DNA of 64,000 bases from a bacterium. GTDB taxonomy: Bacteria > Electryoneota > RPQS01. This document shows positions 35,101 to 42,288 of the stretch, piece by piece (position 1 is the first letter of the stretch; each line of letters begins with the position of its first letter). Position numbers and translations under genes: made by a program. The stretch is from contig DASXUQ010000008.1 of assembly GCA_036504735.1 (NCBI GenBank), positions 248,001-312,000 of the forward strand, read 5' to 3'. Under the pieces are notes generated by a model that saw only the letters and a program-made list of their open reading frames with translations, was not told the DNA's origin and did not search any database.

Positions 35101-36980
35101 TTTGCGATTCCGGCAACAGCCGCGTGGACAAGTGGTCCTACAATCCCAATCCGGCAGTGGACCCCGCGTCGTGGTCCAGTCCGGTCGTTTCATGGGGCAC
35201 GGCATCGGGCGAAACGGATCTGCTCAGCGCACCGGAAGACATTTCCGTAGTGACGCTGCACAATCAAATCTATCTGGTCGTATCGGACAACGCCAACCAG
35301 CGTCTCGTGGTCTACCGCGATGATGCCGCATCCGGCAGCGGCGGCACGGCCGCGCCGGTCTATGTCACCACCATCGGCGGCGCGGGTACCAGCCTGAACG
35401 GCTTCATGGATCCGCGCGGATTAGCTTGCATGGCCGAAGACAGCGGGCTGGTAATCTATGCCGCCGATGCGCAACGCAACGAAGTCGCCAAGATCGTCCA
35501 GCGCGATTGGCTCTCAACGGGTGCGCCGGATACCAGCGGGGGCACGCAAAGTTCCGTGCTGAATCTGTCGCTGCGTGATGTCGTGGACGGCGACAGCTAT
35601 CTGCTGCTGCAGCCGGGCGCGGTGCGCACCATCGAACTGCGCGTCGCCCGCTGCGATTCGCTGACTGGACTGCACATCTACGGCATGCTTCCCGATACCG
35701 CGCTGCATCTGATCGGCATCGGTGAAGGCAACCTGTGGAGCGGCGAGCGCTACACCAACCGGATTTTTCTGTACAGCAGCAACGACACGACCGGCACGTT
35801 CGAAATCAACGCCGCTATGGTGGGGGATAACGACGGCCTCAGCACCTCCGCCTCGCGAGTCGTCGCGACGCTGATCGTCCGCGCGGATTCTGCGCTGAGT
35901 GTGCCGTATTCAGGCGCCATCACCGTAAGTGACAGCTCGGATCTGAGGCGCGCAGGCAACCGGCGGATCACCGCCTATACGCGCACGGACCTGAATGTGG
36001 TCGCCGGATACCTGGCCGACATCGCCTCAGATGACGGCGACTGCGGAATGCCGCCGCGTATGATTCCGCAGCCCGATGGCCGAATCGATTTTGCCGACAT
36101 CAACGCCTTTACTCAGGGCTGGAACGGCGATGGCCGGGTCTCCGATCCCTTAGCCGACATCGGGCCTTTCCTCGGCGACACGCCGCCCAATCTGGTGGCC
36201 AATCCCGATGGCCGGATGGACGCCTATGATCTGCTCGCGCTGAGCACCATGTACAACTATGACCACTCCATCTCGCCCTTCATCCTGCCGCCGCACACCA
36301 ATGCGCGTGCGCTGGATGAAACACAGGCGGTCACACTGACGGCCCGGCAGGAAAGCGGTCGCTGCATCGTCGACGCGTGCGCCCATGATCTGCCCGCCTT
36401 CACCACGGCGCATATCCGCATCGAGGGCGAGGACGACATCACAACCGTGCGCTGCGGAGATCTGTTCACGGGCCAAAGCACTCTTTTCCTGCACAAACAG
36501 AACGGCAGAGCGGCGGACATCTGCCTCGGACGTCTGGACAAAGCAAACCCCTGCGTCAATGGCAGTGGCGTGCTGGCCGTCGTTGAACTGAGCGTGCCGC
36601 AAGGCGTGGCGCCCAAGGTGCGCGTGCTCTACGAACTTCGCGACAACCACAATACCATCGTCGCCTCCGGCGAAAGCGCGCTCGAAAACGCCCCGCTTCC
36701 ACTGAGCTTCGGTCTCGATGCGCCGTACCCGAACCCCTTCAATGCCACCACAACCTTCACGCTGAGTCTGAATGCCGCCGGCCACTCCACGCTGAAAGTG
36801 TATAACATGCTCGGACAGGAAGCGGCCACCATTCTTAATGCCGATCTTCCGGCAGGTCTGCATCGTATAACATGGGATGCCCGCAACCAGCACGGTGTGC
36901 CCCTTTCCAGCGGCCTCTATCTGGTTCGCCTCGAATCCCCCGGCCACAGTGCCGTCAGAAAAATCGTTCTCCTGAAATAA
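32187..36980 (+). CDS. Giant T9SS cargo protein with propeller, cohesin-like and dockerin-like regions
   Basis: 1597 residues with signal peptide MSRIHRTYLMAGLILLCAAA LAAA. Residues about 350-750 contain sialidase/BNR-like repeats (YSYSDDYGQTWSAAVRI; RPRIAVRSTGEVHVVYEA). Residues about 950-1130 resemble NHL repeats (SPHGVAARYNAGLGHFDVYV; MDPRGLACMAEDSGLVIYAA). A cohesin-like region (about 1135-1270) precedes two dockerin-like half-loops, PDGRIDFADINAF (about 1295) and PDGRMDAYDLLAL (about 1341). A second cohesin-like stretch follows, and a T9SS sorting domain (about 1510-1597; YPNPFNATTTF ... KIVLLK) ends the protein. Secreted or surface-attached; the role is unknown, possibly binding or degrading polymers. 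It is translationally coupled to the cohesin-like lipoprotein. Confidence 0.85.
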   Translation: MSRIHRTYLMAGLILLCAAALAAAPTYRSFIEWNGPYYHVRHSTGADSSDDISYAVNNPLPLYSLPFSSPAAVALYGTLLSQTAFIVDHDHSRVQVFSTGADWRVESLTYNASAAAGYFGGRTLSFGRGELLAASERILINNGLFTRVNSLAGYAATDSVYTMVYTGLPGDGGVATLPSGWNLGASDSVRVEYAFANPPGNSGNGDIDYVLSQTSPTAIPLQLNETTSNSDPALNDVTSLVVNPSVRTGKVLDLYAVNALPGGAGTLASYDLSIIGPGGAFHHVDTYPGALGRPYAVKMVDTGVNIPGTMLAGTPSGVQSARLSLSIRNASTFLGHNYRVAFSFDTTSSMNQSAAPDNLESDIAFDPVRGRLHMVFCRDNAVQGTAYSYSDDYGQTWSAAVRISPTTLGAIHDRPRIAVRSTGEVHVVYEAINLSGQRHLYHIVYIDGAGWSITTELTDGLTPGIVTENRYANLLVDPLTDDVHLIWAGDDDVYHQVYTTSWSGPTLVASGAGSGFSAPHAVMDGSGDIHLAFVSDAVPPCHIGYMTYNGAEWGSNEGGSFTPGSVDEVTSASGVADDGGGRGELFPFPQIAITGDSVWVFWTGQGTEVYGVNSSRMFYNRISSLTGNFVPGARTALAPADDCAPMRFSVAVDADHNIRIVYPFGTAVNREGLRCKTWTCATNRWTPDVTAPGRSIYNEGAAVTTFAYEPRLICPQIMGQTMPMLSCAKAYTTLGGGSPRILFKILDGIITVTDRSTLSEINRCRVWTGGTADTGVIPGLSLAVRNSSDEVSNTDDVNSAEFNVGDYFDLTGTVPQRHDLLFLTDADSNRVKILRANDNLDHCFGGDLRWDVPGKSDGTPSQSYRIATMGGEGTYRVWAGPDTSAWTIVNDLLTTGPDDRVCEVNRYTREVRFGDNSHGAIPPAGSFIRVRYAESVDEAEFGGAGSGNNQMVSPHGVAARYNAGLGHFDVYVCDSGNSRVDKWSYNPNPAVDPASWSSPVVSWGTASGETDLLSAPEDISVVTLHNQIYLVVSDNANQRLVVYRDDAASGSGGTAAPVYVTTIGGAGTSLNGFMDPRGLACMAEDSGLVIYAADAQRNEVAKIVQRDWLSTGAPDTSGGTQSSVLNLSLRDVVDGDSYLLLQPGAVRTIELRVARCDSLTGLHIYGMLPDTALHLIGIGEGNLWSGERYTNRIFLYSSNDTTGTFEINAAMVGDNDGLSTSASRVVATLIVRADSALSVPYSGAITVSDSSDLRRAGNRRITAYTRTDLNVVAGYLADIASDDGDCGMPPRMIPQPDGRIDFADINAFTQGWNGDGRVSDPLADIGPFLGDTPPNLVANPDGRMDAYDLLALSTMYNYDHSISPFILPPHTNARALDETQAVTLTARQESGRCIVDACAHDLPAFTTAHIRIEGEDDITTVRCGDLFTGQSTLFLHKQNGRAADICLGRLDKANPCVNGSGVLAVVELSVPQGVAPKVRVLYELRDNHNTIVASGESALENAPLPLSFGLDAPYPNPFNATTTFTLSLNAAGHSTLKVYNMLGQEAATILNADLPAGLHRITWDARNQHGVPLSSGLYLVRLESPGHSAVRKIVLLK

Positions 36981-37010
36981 GTTGACCTTCTCTCATCCTC
37001 CGTAGACAAA

Positions 37011-37044
37011 AAGCGAGGCGGCTCCTGCAGGAACCGCCTCGCTT
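37011..37044. terminator. Bidirectional terminator hairpin
   Basis: AAGCGAGGCGG (37011-37021) and CCGCCTCGCTT (37034-37044) form an 11-bp stem, extended inside by CTCCTGCAGGA. It lies between converging genes. Confidence 0.7.
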
Positions 37045-37063
37045 ACATCCGCCCCACGAAAAC

Positions 37064-37255
37064 TAACCAGCACGCTCCCGCGTGCTGGATCTCCAATGCG
37101 CACCACGCGGAGCGTACTGCCCTTCGGGCTGACGGCCGGAGGCCGCCGCTAGGGTTCACTCCGGAAGGGACCGCGCGGTATTCCCGCGCTGTCCCCCCGC
37201 CGCAGGCGGCCTTGGGATCCAACGCCCCGCGTTGGGGTCAAGGGGTTACCCCTTG
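37064..37255. repeat. Class II hairpin mosaic repeat, copy 2
   Basis: Begins CCAGCACGC-TCCC-GCGTGCTGG, then TTCGGGCTGACGGCCGGAGG, GACCGCGCGGTATTCCCGCG, CCGCCGCAGGCGGCC, CCAACGCCCCGCGTTGG and ends GGGGTCAAGGGGTTACCCCT. It overlaps the last codons of the next gene. Confidence 0.85.
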
Positions 37256-38281
37256 CCACTCGGCAATAAATACGTTCGTCTCATGCGGGGCCTTGGTCAC
37301 GCCGCGATTGGAGGCAAACAACAGCCACTTGCCGTCGTAAGACCACATCGGAAAACCATCGAACACCGGCGAAGTGGTGATGCGTTCCAGTCCCGACCCG
37401 TCGGGATGGATCCGGTACAAATCGAAATTCGGCATGCCGCCTTTGCTCAGGGAGTCGCCGTAAGTCGAGGTGAAAATAATCCAATTCCCGTCCGGGCTCA
37501 TATAGGGACAGAAGCTCGTCGCATGCAGATTCGTCACCTGCCGCTGATTACCGCCGTCCCGGTCCATGATCCACAATTCCAGATCCATCGGCGCCACCAC
37601 CTGCTTCTGCCAGAGTTCATTCCAGCGGGAAAGCTGCGCGGTTGTGGCAGGGTGGAAGGCACGATACACAATGTGCTTTCCGTCCGGCGTAAAAAACGGC
37701 CCGCCGTCATAGCCCACGGTGTACGTCAGCCGCTTCTGCTGCGAGCCGTCGGAAGCCATCTTGTACAATTCCAGATCGCCATCCCGCGCCGACGTGAACA
37801 CGATCTCTTTCCCATCGGGGCTCACCGCCGCTTCGGCGTCATATCCCGCTGTGTTCGTCAACCGCCGCAGATTCGAGCCGTCATTCTTCGCGCGGTACAC
37901 ATCGTAATCGAACAGTCCCCACACATAGCCCAGAGAGCGGTCGGGCTTGGGCGGGCAGGCCGGATCATGGTCCTGCGTCGAGCAGTAAATGAACTCGTCC
38001 GTCCCCGGCACAAAAAACGAACACGTGCAGGCGCCCTTGCCGGTGCTGACCATCCGCACGTTCTTACCGTCCGGATCCATCATAAAAATCTGGTCGCACT
38101 GCAAGGAGTCGCGCTTGGACTGGAACACTACACTCTTGCCATCCGGCGAAAAATAGGCTTCCGCATTCTGTCCGCCAAAGGTGAGCTGCCGCACATTCTT
38201 CAGATGGGATTCCCCCGGATATATCAGCGGCTCCCCGGCAAACGCGGGAACAACCGCCAGCAATAAGAGCAGAAATATCAT
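37238..38281 (-). CDS. TolB-like/PD40 beta-propeller protein
   Basis: 347 residues, signal peptide MIFLLLLLAVVPAFA. It consists of six or so WD40-like PD40 blades with the motif F-S-P-D-G-K-x-(I/V)-x-F-x-S: YFSPDGKSVVFQSKRD, AVSPDGKEIVFTSARD, FFTPDGKHIVYRAF, YMSPDGNWIIFTSTYG and WSYDGKWLLFASNRG. The intervening strands read LYKMASDGSQQKRLT and LYRIHPDGSGLERIT. This is a TolB-type propeller without the TolB N-terminal domain. Its last four residues (GVTP) lie in a class II repeat. It follows the next-listed membrane protein gene by twelve bases on the minus strand, so both are in one operon. Periplasmic. Confidence 0.85.
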   Translation of the reverse strand: MIFLLLLLAVVPAFAGEPLIYPGESHLKNVRQLTFGGQNAEAYFSPDGKSVVFQSKRDSLQCDQIFMMDPDGKNVRMVSTGKGACTCSFFVPGTDEFIYCSTQDHDPACPPKPDRSLGYVWGLFDYDVYRAKNDGSNLRRLTNTAGYDAEAAVSPDGKEIVFTSARDGDLELYKMASDGSQQKRLTYTVGYDGGPFFTPDGKHIVYRAFHPATTAQLSRWNELWQKQVVAPMDLELWIMDRDGGNQRQVTNLHATSFCPYMSPDGNWIIFTSTYGDSLSKGGMPNFDLYRIHPDGSGLERITTSPVFDGFPMWSYDGKWLLFASNRGVTKAPHETNVFIAEWQGVTP

Positions 38282-38293
38282 GCGAATTGTCTT

Positions 38294-39106
38294 CTATACT
38301 TTTTTCGTGTAATCGATTTCCGAACCGAGCACGCTGTGAGGAATGGAGTAAACCACAAGCTGCATCACAGCGGCCAGCATATACCACGGGCGGCCCTTGC
38401 CCGTCCTGTCCCGCCACAACGCAATCACCCAGAACAGCATCGCAAAGGCGGTCTTGTTGTCGGTCAAATCATGTCCGAATGGCCAGCCTGTCCAGAACGC
38501 GCCAAAGGCGTACTTCTGCACAATCGGCCCGAGAATCATGCCGCCCACAAACAGCATCGCCGCCGTTTCAATCGCCATGCGCCGCGCGCGGTCGCCGTGG
38601 AACATCGCTTCCAGCCCGCAGCGCGTGCCCACCAGCATGGAAAAGAACATAAAGAAAATATGCGGATGCAGAATATAGAACGGCACCGCGCCCTTGAATC
38701 GCAGCACCACCGGAGCGGCGGTCAGCGCGGTCTTTCTCCCTTCCCCATCCATTAAATTGACCGAGTACATCATCTTGCCCGCTGGCGGCTGTTCCGGCAG
38801 TGCGCCCACCAAATCATCGCCCACGCGCTGCATTGGGGACGTGGTCCATTCGTCGTTGCTCTTATAGCGCTTATAGGTCAATTCGCCCGTCACCGTGCGG
38901 TCCAGCACCGGAATGGTAATCATCGCATCCGCCGTGGCGTCGGCGCTGCGCAGCAATTTGTACTTAATGCTGCTGGAGCCCACCGTCACCCGCCCCCGCA
39001 CCGGATAGGTAGGTCCGGTCCCCCGCTGATAAATCGCCGCCGCTAAGGTAATGATCGTCGCCACGATCCACAACCAAACCGAAGTCTTCAGAGAAAGTCG
39101 CTTCAT
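38294..39106 (-). CDS. Integral membrane protein of unknown function
   Basis: 270 residues from ATG 39106; the open frame continues upstream but would start in a stuttered tract. One N-terminal membrane helix (TSVWLWIVATIITLAAAIYQ) precedes an extracytoplasmic beta-rich part of about 120 residues (RVTVGSSSIKYKLLRS, TVTGELTYKRYKSNDEWTTS). Four helices follow (FFMFFSMLVGTRCGLEAMF; IETAAMLFVGGMILGPIVQK; and two more), ending with DYTKKV. The G-x-F-W-T-G-W-P-F-G-H-D-L segment in the loop is striking and reminiscent of heme- or quinone-handling membrane proteins, but I do not recognise the family. The gene precedes the PD40 protein in an operon. Confidence 0.7.
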   Translation of the reverse strand: MKRLSLKTSVWLWIVATIITLAAAIYQRGTGPTYPVRGRVTVGSSSIKYKLLRSADATADAMITIPVLDRTVTGELTYKRYKSNDEWTTSPMQRVGDDLVGALPEQPPAGKMMYSVNLMDGEGRKTALTAAPVVLRFKGAVPFYILHPHIFFMFFSMLVGTRCGLEAMFHGDRARRMAIETAAMLFVGGMILGPIVQKYAFGAFWTGWPFGHDLTDNKTAFAMLFWVIALWRDRTGKGRPWYMLAAVMQLVVYSIPHSVLGSEIDYTKKV

Positions 39107-39252
39107 AAATCCCAAATGCTGAACTGTTGAAAATCCGAAAAGGCTGAAAAATGCGCGACGATCATCCTCCGCTGCGTAGGGGAGGGGTAAGCGGCACGCT
39201 TCCACACGCTGAACACCGTCACCCGCGCAACCCTCCCGCTCACCCCGTACCC

Positions 39253-39281
39253 GCCGCGCGGGGTGTCCTTACCCCGCGCGC
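39253..39281. repeat. Class II hairpin module, second copy
   Basis: CGCGCGGGGT-GTCCTT-ACCCCGCGCG, a 10-bp perfect stem. It matches the module at 7778-7807. Confidence 0.75.
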
Positions 39282-39311
39282 TGCACATTCATGAGGCCGA
39301 CGTGAAAATCG

Positions 39312-41093
39312 CTAATATCTTGCCGACCCTTGCAGCACCGCCTTGGTCTGCTTCTCGTCCTTGCCGCGAAGGTACGTGATGTCCACCGTGTCGCCCGGCG
39401 CGTAAATCCGCAACGCGTTCATCAAATCGTAAATGTTGCCGATGTTGACCTTCCCCATGCGGATCACCAGGTCCCCCTTCGTCAATCCCGCCTTCGCCGC
39501 GGAACCTTCCGGCTTGGCATCGCCAATCAGATACCCCTTCAAGGAATCCGGCTGCGAAAAATCGGGCACGCTGCCCAGCGACGACCGCAAACGCCCGCCG
39601 CCACTCTCCTTGGGAGCGTCGGAAGTCTTGACAAACGTCAGCGCCGGAGTATACCCGTCAATCGCCCGCACGATATTGTCCGTCAGGTGCACGATTGTGG
39701 CCATGCCCGGAAAATTGATCTTGTCCACGTCATCGCTGGACTTATGATAATCCTCATGCGCGCCGGTAAAGAAAAACAGCACCGGCTTGTCCGCCATGAA
39801 GAAGCTCATGTGATCCGATGGCCCGTAGCCGTCGCCCTTGCACGTCACCTGAATATCAAGTCCCTTGCTTGCCGCCGTCACCAGGCTGTCGAACTCCTTG
39901 GCCGTTCCCCCGCCCAGAATGGTGAACTTCTTGTCGCGCATTCTGCCCACCATGTCGAGGTTCAGCATCGCGCGCACATGCGAAATCCCGCCGGGAAAAT
40001 CCTTCACCAGATGCCCCGACCCTACCAGTCCAACCTCTTCTCCGGTAAATGAACAAATCATCACGGTTTCGCGCACCGGATGGGCCTTCAGTAGCCGCGC
40101 AGTTTCAATGATCGAAGACACGCCGCTGGCATTGTCGTCCGCCCCATTGTGGATCTTGCCCGGCTTCGGATCCAGGCTGCCGCTCTGGCCGTAACCCAGG
40201 TGGTCATAATGCGCGCCGATCACGATCACCGACGTATCGCCCTTCAAAATCCCCGCCACGTTCTTGACGTGCACGGTCTTGCGCGTCAAATCGGTGGTCA
40301 TCGTAACCTGCATGGTGTCCAGGTCAATGCTGCGCGGCTCCGACTTAGCGTCGATCAGCTTCTGAATCGTCTCCAGATCGAACTTGGGAAAGATCTTTGC
40401 CAGCCCTTCGCGCGTGAGGCGCACGGCCGGAATGCCGCAGTCCACGTACGGTTCGTCTGTGCGCGGCATGTCCAGAACTTCTTTCTCCTTGTCGGCGTAG
40501 ATCGGCCCTTCCACGATCAACAGGGCGGTCGCGCCCTTCAGTTTGGCATTGCCGACCTTGGCCCGTAAACCGGAATGTGCCGTGTAGTTGAGCCCTTCGA
40601 ACTTGGAGGTCGAATCGAATTCGCCGGGCTCACCTGTGAAGCAAAGCACAATCTTGCCGGTTGCATCAATGTGCGCGAAATCATCATAGTTGTATTCCGG
40701 TGCAATAATGCCGTACCCGGCAAAGACCACCGTTCCCGTTACACTGGCGGCGGCGGAAAAACCGAGAGGCATAAAGCCCGAGGCCGTGTCCAGTTTGACC
40801 GTACCTGCCGTGAGTGTGTTGTTGGGGCCGAGTTTGACGCCCCAACCCATGTCGAATACTTGGAAATAACTGCCGTCAAACGCCGGTGCCAGGCCGATAG
40901 TCTTGAACTGCTCGGCAATATAATCGGCGGACTGGTCCAGTCCCTTGGTGCCAATACCGCGGCCCTCCCGGGCATCCGCCGCAAGGAAGTTCTCATGCTG
41001 CCGCAGATTGGCTTCAATGTCATCGCTCTTCGCGGCACAAACAGAGGCCAGCAGGACAACGCTCAGCGCGGCCCGCAAAAAATGTGAGATCAT
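39312..41093 (-). CDS. M28-family metallopeptidase with PA and PDZ domains
   Basis: 593 residues, signal peptide ending SVCAA. A PA-type insert (about residues 110-250; GTVVFAGYGIIAPEYNYDDF) precedes the catalytic M28 domain. The two-zinc site is visible: His295 in GAHYDHLG, the Asp pair 319/320 in NGADDNASG, catalytic/ligand Glu352-Glu353 in TGEEVGL, Asp380 in LNLDMVG and His428 in SDHMSFF. A C-terminal PDZ domain (about 510-590; GSAAKAGLTKGDLVIRMGK) probably selects substrate. These enzymes are aminopeptidases acting outside the cytoplasm. This domain order is common in FCB and Acidobacteria. It is divergent from the following plus-strand gene. Confidence 0.93.
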   Translation of the reverse strand: MISHFLRAALSVVLLASVCAAKSDDIEANLRQHENFLAADAREGRGIGTKGLDQSADYIAEQFKTIGLAPAFDGSYFQVFDMGWGVKLGPNNTLTAGTVKLDTASGFMPLGFSAAASVTGTVVFAGYGIIAPEYNYDDFAHIDATGKIVLCFTGEPGEFDSTSKFEGLNYTAHSGLRAKVGNAKLKGATALLIVEGPIYADKEKEVLDMPRTDEPYVDCGIPAVRLTREGLAKIFPKFDLETIQKLIDAKSEPRSIDLDTMQVTMTTDLTRKTVHVKNVAGILKGDTSVIVIGAHYDHLGYGQSGSLDPKPGKIHNGADDNASGVSSIIETARLLKAHPVRETVMICSFTGEEVGLVGSGHLVKDFPGGISHVRAMLNLDMVGRMRDKKFTILGGGTAKEFDSLVTAASKGLDIQVTCKGDGYGPSDHMSFFMADKPVLFFFTGAHEDYHKSSDDVDKINFPGMATIVHLTDNIVRAIDGYTPALTFVKTSDAPKESGGGRLRSSLGSVPDFSQPDSLKGYLIGDAKPEGSAAKAGLTKGDLVIRMGKVNIGNIYDLMNALRIYAPGDTVDITYLRGKDEKQTKAVLQGSARY

Positions 41094-41165
41094 GCTTTAA
41101 TCGCTACGGTTGTTTGGGAAGTGAATTGACCAATTTGGCAAGGTTTTCCGAGACTTGCAAGTCAT

Positions 41166-41193
41166 TTGCCAAAGTGAAGGAAATTTGTATATT
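41166..41193 (+). promoter_or_regulatory. Candidate sigma70-type promoter
   Basis: TTGCCA (41166-41171), 16-base spacer, TATATT (41188-41193), 39 bases before the ATG of the plus-strand gene. Confidence 0.5.
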
Positions 41194-41231
41194 GCGGGCG
41201 TGAGTTTGCGGATAAACCAGACAAGCCGCCT

Positions 41232-41978
41232 ATGACCGTACCTATCCGGCGAAGAGCCGATTTTCGCGATAATCCGATTCTTTTTGTGGAACTTGCCCAT
41301 GAATGGGCAGCGGGCGGGCCGAGGCCGGAGCCCCAGTATGAGGCGTGGTTGCGCGAGCTGCCGCGCCCTATTATTTCCAAACCTGCCCTTGCCCGCGAGG
41401 CCCTCTGGGGAACCCTGTCCTATCCCCAGCGTGCCCAGTCGCTCGAGTGGCTGGACAGCGTCGGCCTCCTGCAGGAAATTCTTCCGGTGTGGGACGGCGA
41501 TCCCCTGAGACGGGCATTGCGTTTGCAGGCTGCAGATGAAGTGCGGCGTGAACGCTGGTCCGGCGGACTTTCCGACACAGCCTTTGACTGGCTGAGCGTC
41601 TATCAGGATCAAAGAGTGGATGGCCGTCTCGGCGGCTGGGCCATGAGCGGCCTTACAACCCTGCTGCTCATCGGCGATAATCCGCCGGACATCCATGCGG
41701 CGCGCGTTGCCGCGGATCTGAAAACCCTCGGCGCCAATGATGGCGAACGTGAGCGCGTGCTTACGGCGATTCGTGAGGCCCCGGAACTCTTCCGGACCAT
41801 CACCACCTGTTCGACCCCCGCCCGCACCTTCAGCCCCACCGTCATCGTGGCCGTGCTCTCCAGTTTGATGATCGAACCCGACATCAGCGAGGAAACCATG
41901 CACCGCTGGATTACCTGCGCCGACCGCCTGCTGACCCGCTATGCCGCCCCCGACCACGCCCCCGGACGGCTGCGCTAA
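41232..41978 (+). CDS. Helical protein with weak likeness to CCA-adding enzyme C-terminal region
   Basis: 248 residues, no signal peptide or membrane segment, rich in Arg, Leu, Ala and Trp and predicted all-helical. The segment SYPQRAQSLEWLDSVGLLQE followed by ILPVWDG recalls the helical domain after the catalytic head of tRNA nucleotidyltransferases/poly(A) polymerases (R-x-L-x-x-L-x-x-x-G-L-L-x-x-I-L-P). The catalytic head itself is absent, so an enzyme role is not supported. It may be a stand-alone RNA-binding-like relic, or unrelated. A promoter-like sequence lies upstream and it is transcribed alone. Confidence 0.5.
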   Translation: MTVPIRRRADFRDNPILFVELAHEWAAGGPRPEPQYEAWLRELPRPIISKPALAREALWGTLSYPQRAQSLEWLDSVGLLQEILPVWDGDPLRRALRLQAADEVRRERWSGGLSDTAFDWLSVYQDQRVDGRLGGWAMSGLTTLLLIGDNPPDIHAARVAADLKTLGANDGERERVLTAIREAPELFRTITTCSTPARTFSPTVIVAVLSSLMIEPDISEETMHRWITCADRLLTRYAAPDHAPGRLR

Positions 41979-42288
41979 GCGCGCAAGAGTCACTTTCCCG
42001 CACCCTCCGGCCACAACGCGTTACTACCCCGCCCCCTCTGGGTGCGGATGAAAAACTGAATTTCTTATCCTTGCGTGCCTCGTCTCTATCCTTCGCGGCG
42101 GCAGGGCTCTTCAGTTTTGCCCTGCCCTGCTTGGCATTCCCGTCACCAAGCCATTCGACCTCCGCCGACGGGGATCAAAGGGGTTCGCATCTCCCCCCGT
42201 TCACGGGGGGATTCAGGGGGGCGCTCGGGTCTCCCCCCTTAGAATAAGGGGGGACTAAGGGGGGTATTTCACACACACAAGGCTCTCG
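41979..42288. other. Intergenic region with hairpins
   Basis: 310 bases with no gene. It has one terminator-like stem, GGCAGGGC (42100-42107) with GCCCTGCC (42119-42126), and a class I repeat at 42188-42270. Confidence 0.6.
42188..42270. repeat. Class I C-run/G-run repeat, variant
   Basis: Holds TCCCCCCGT-TC-ACGGGGGGA and then CGGGTCTCCCCCCTTAGAAT followed by AAGGGGGGACTAAGGGGGG, closely matching the second half of the copy at 7664-7748. Confidence 0.75.

Noticed and set aside
37232-38266. 344-codon plus-strand open frame opposite the PD40 protein
   Set aside because: Shadow of five PD40 blades on the minus strand; no signal peptide or domain on the plus strand.
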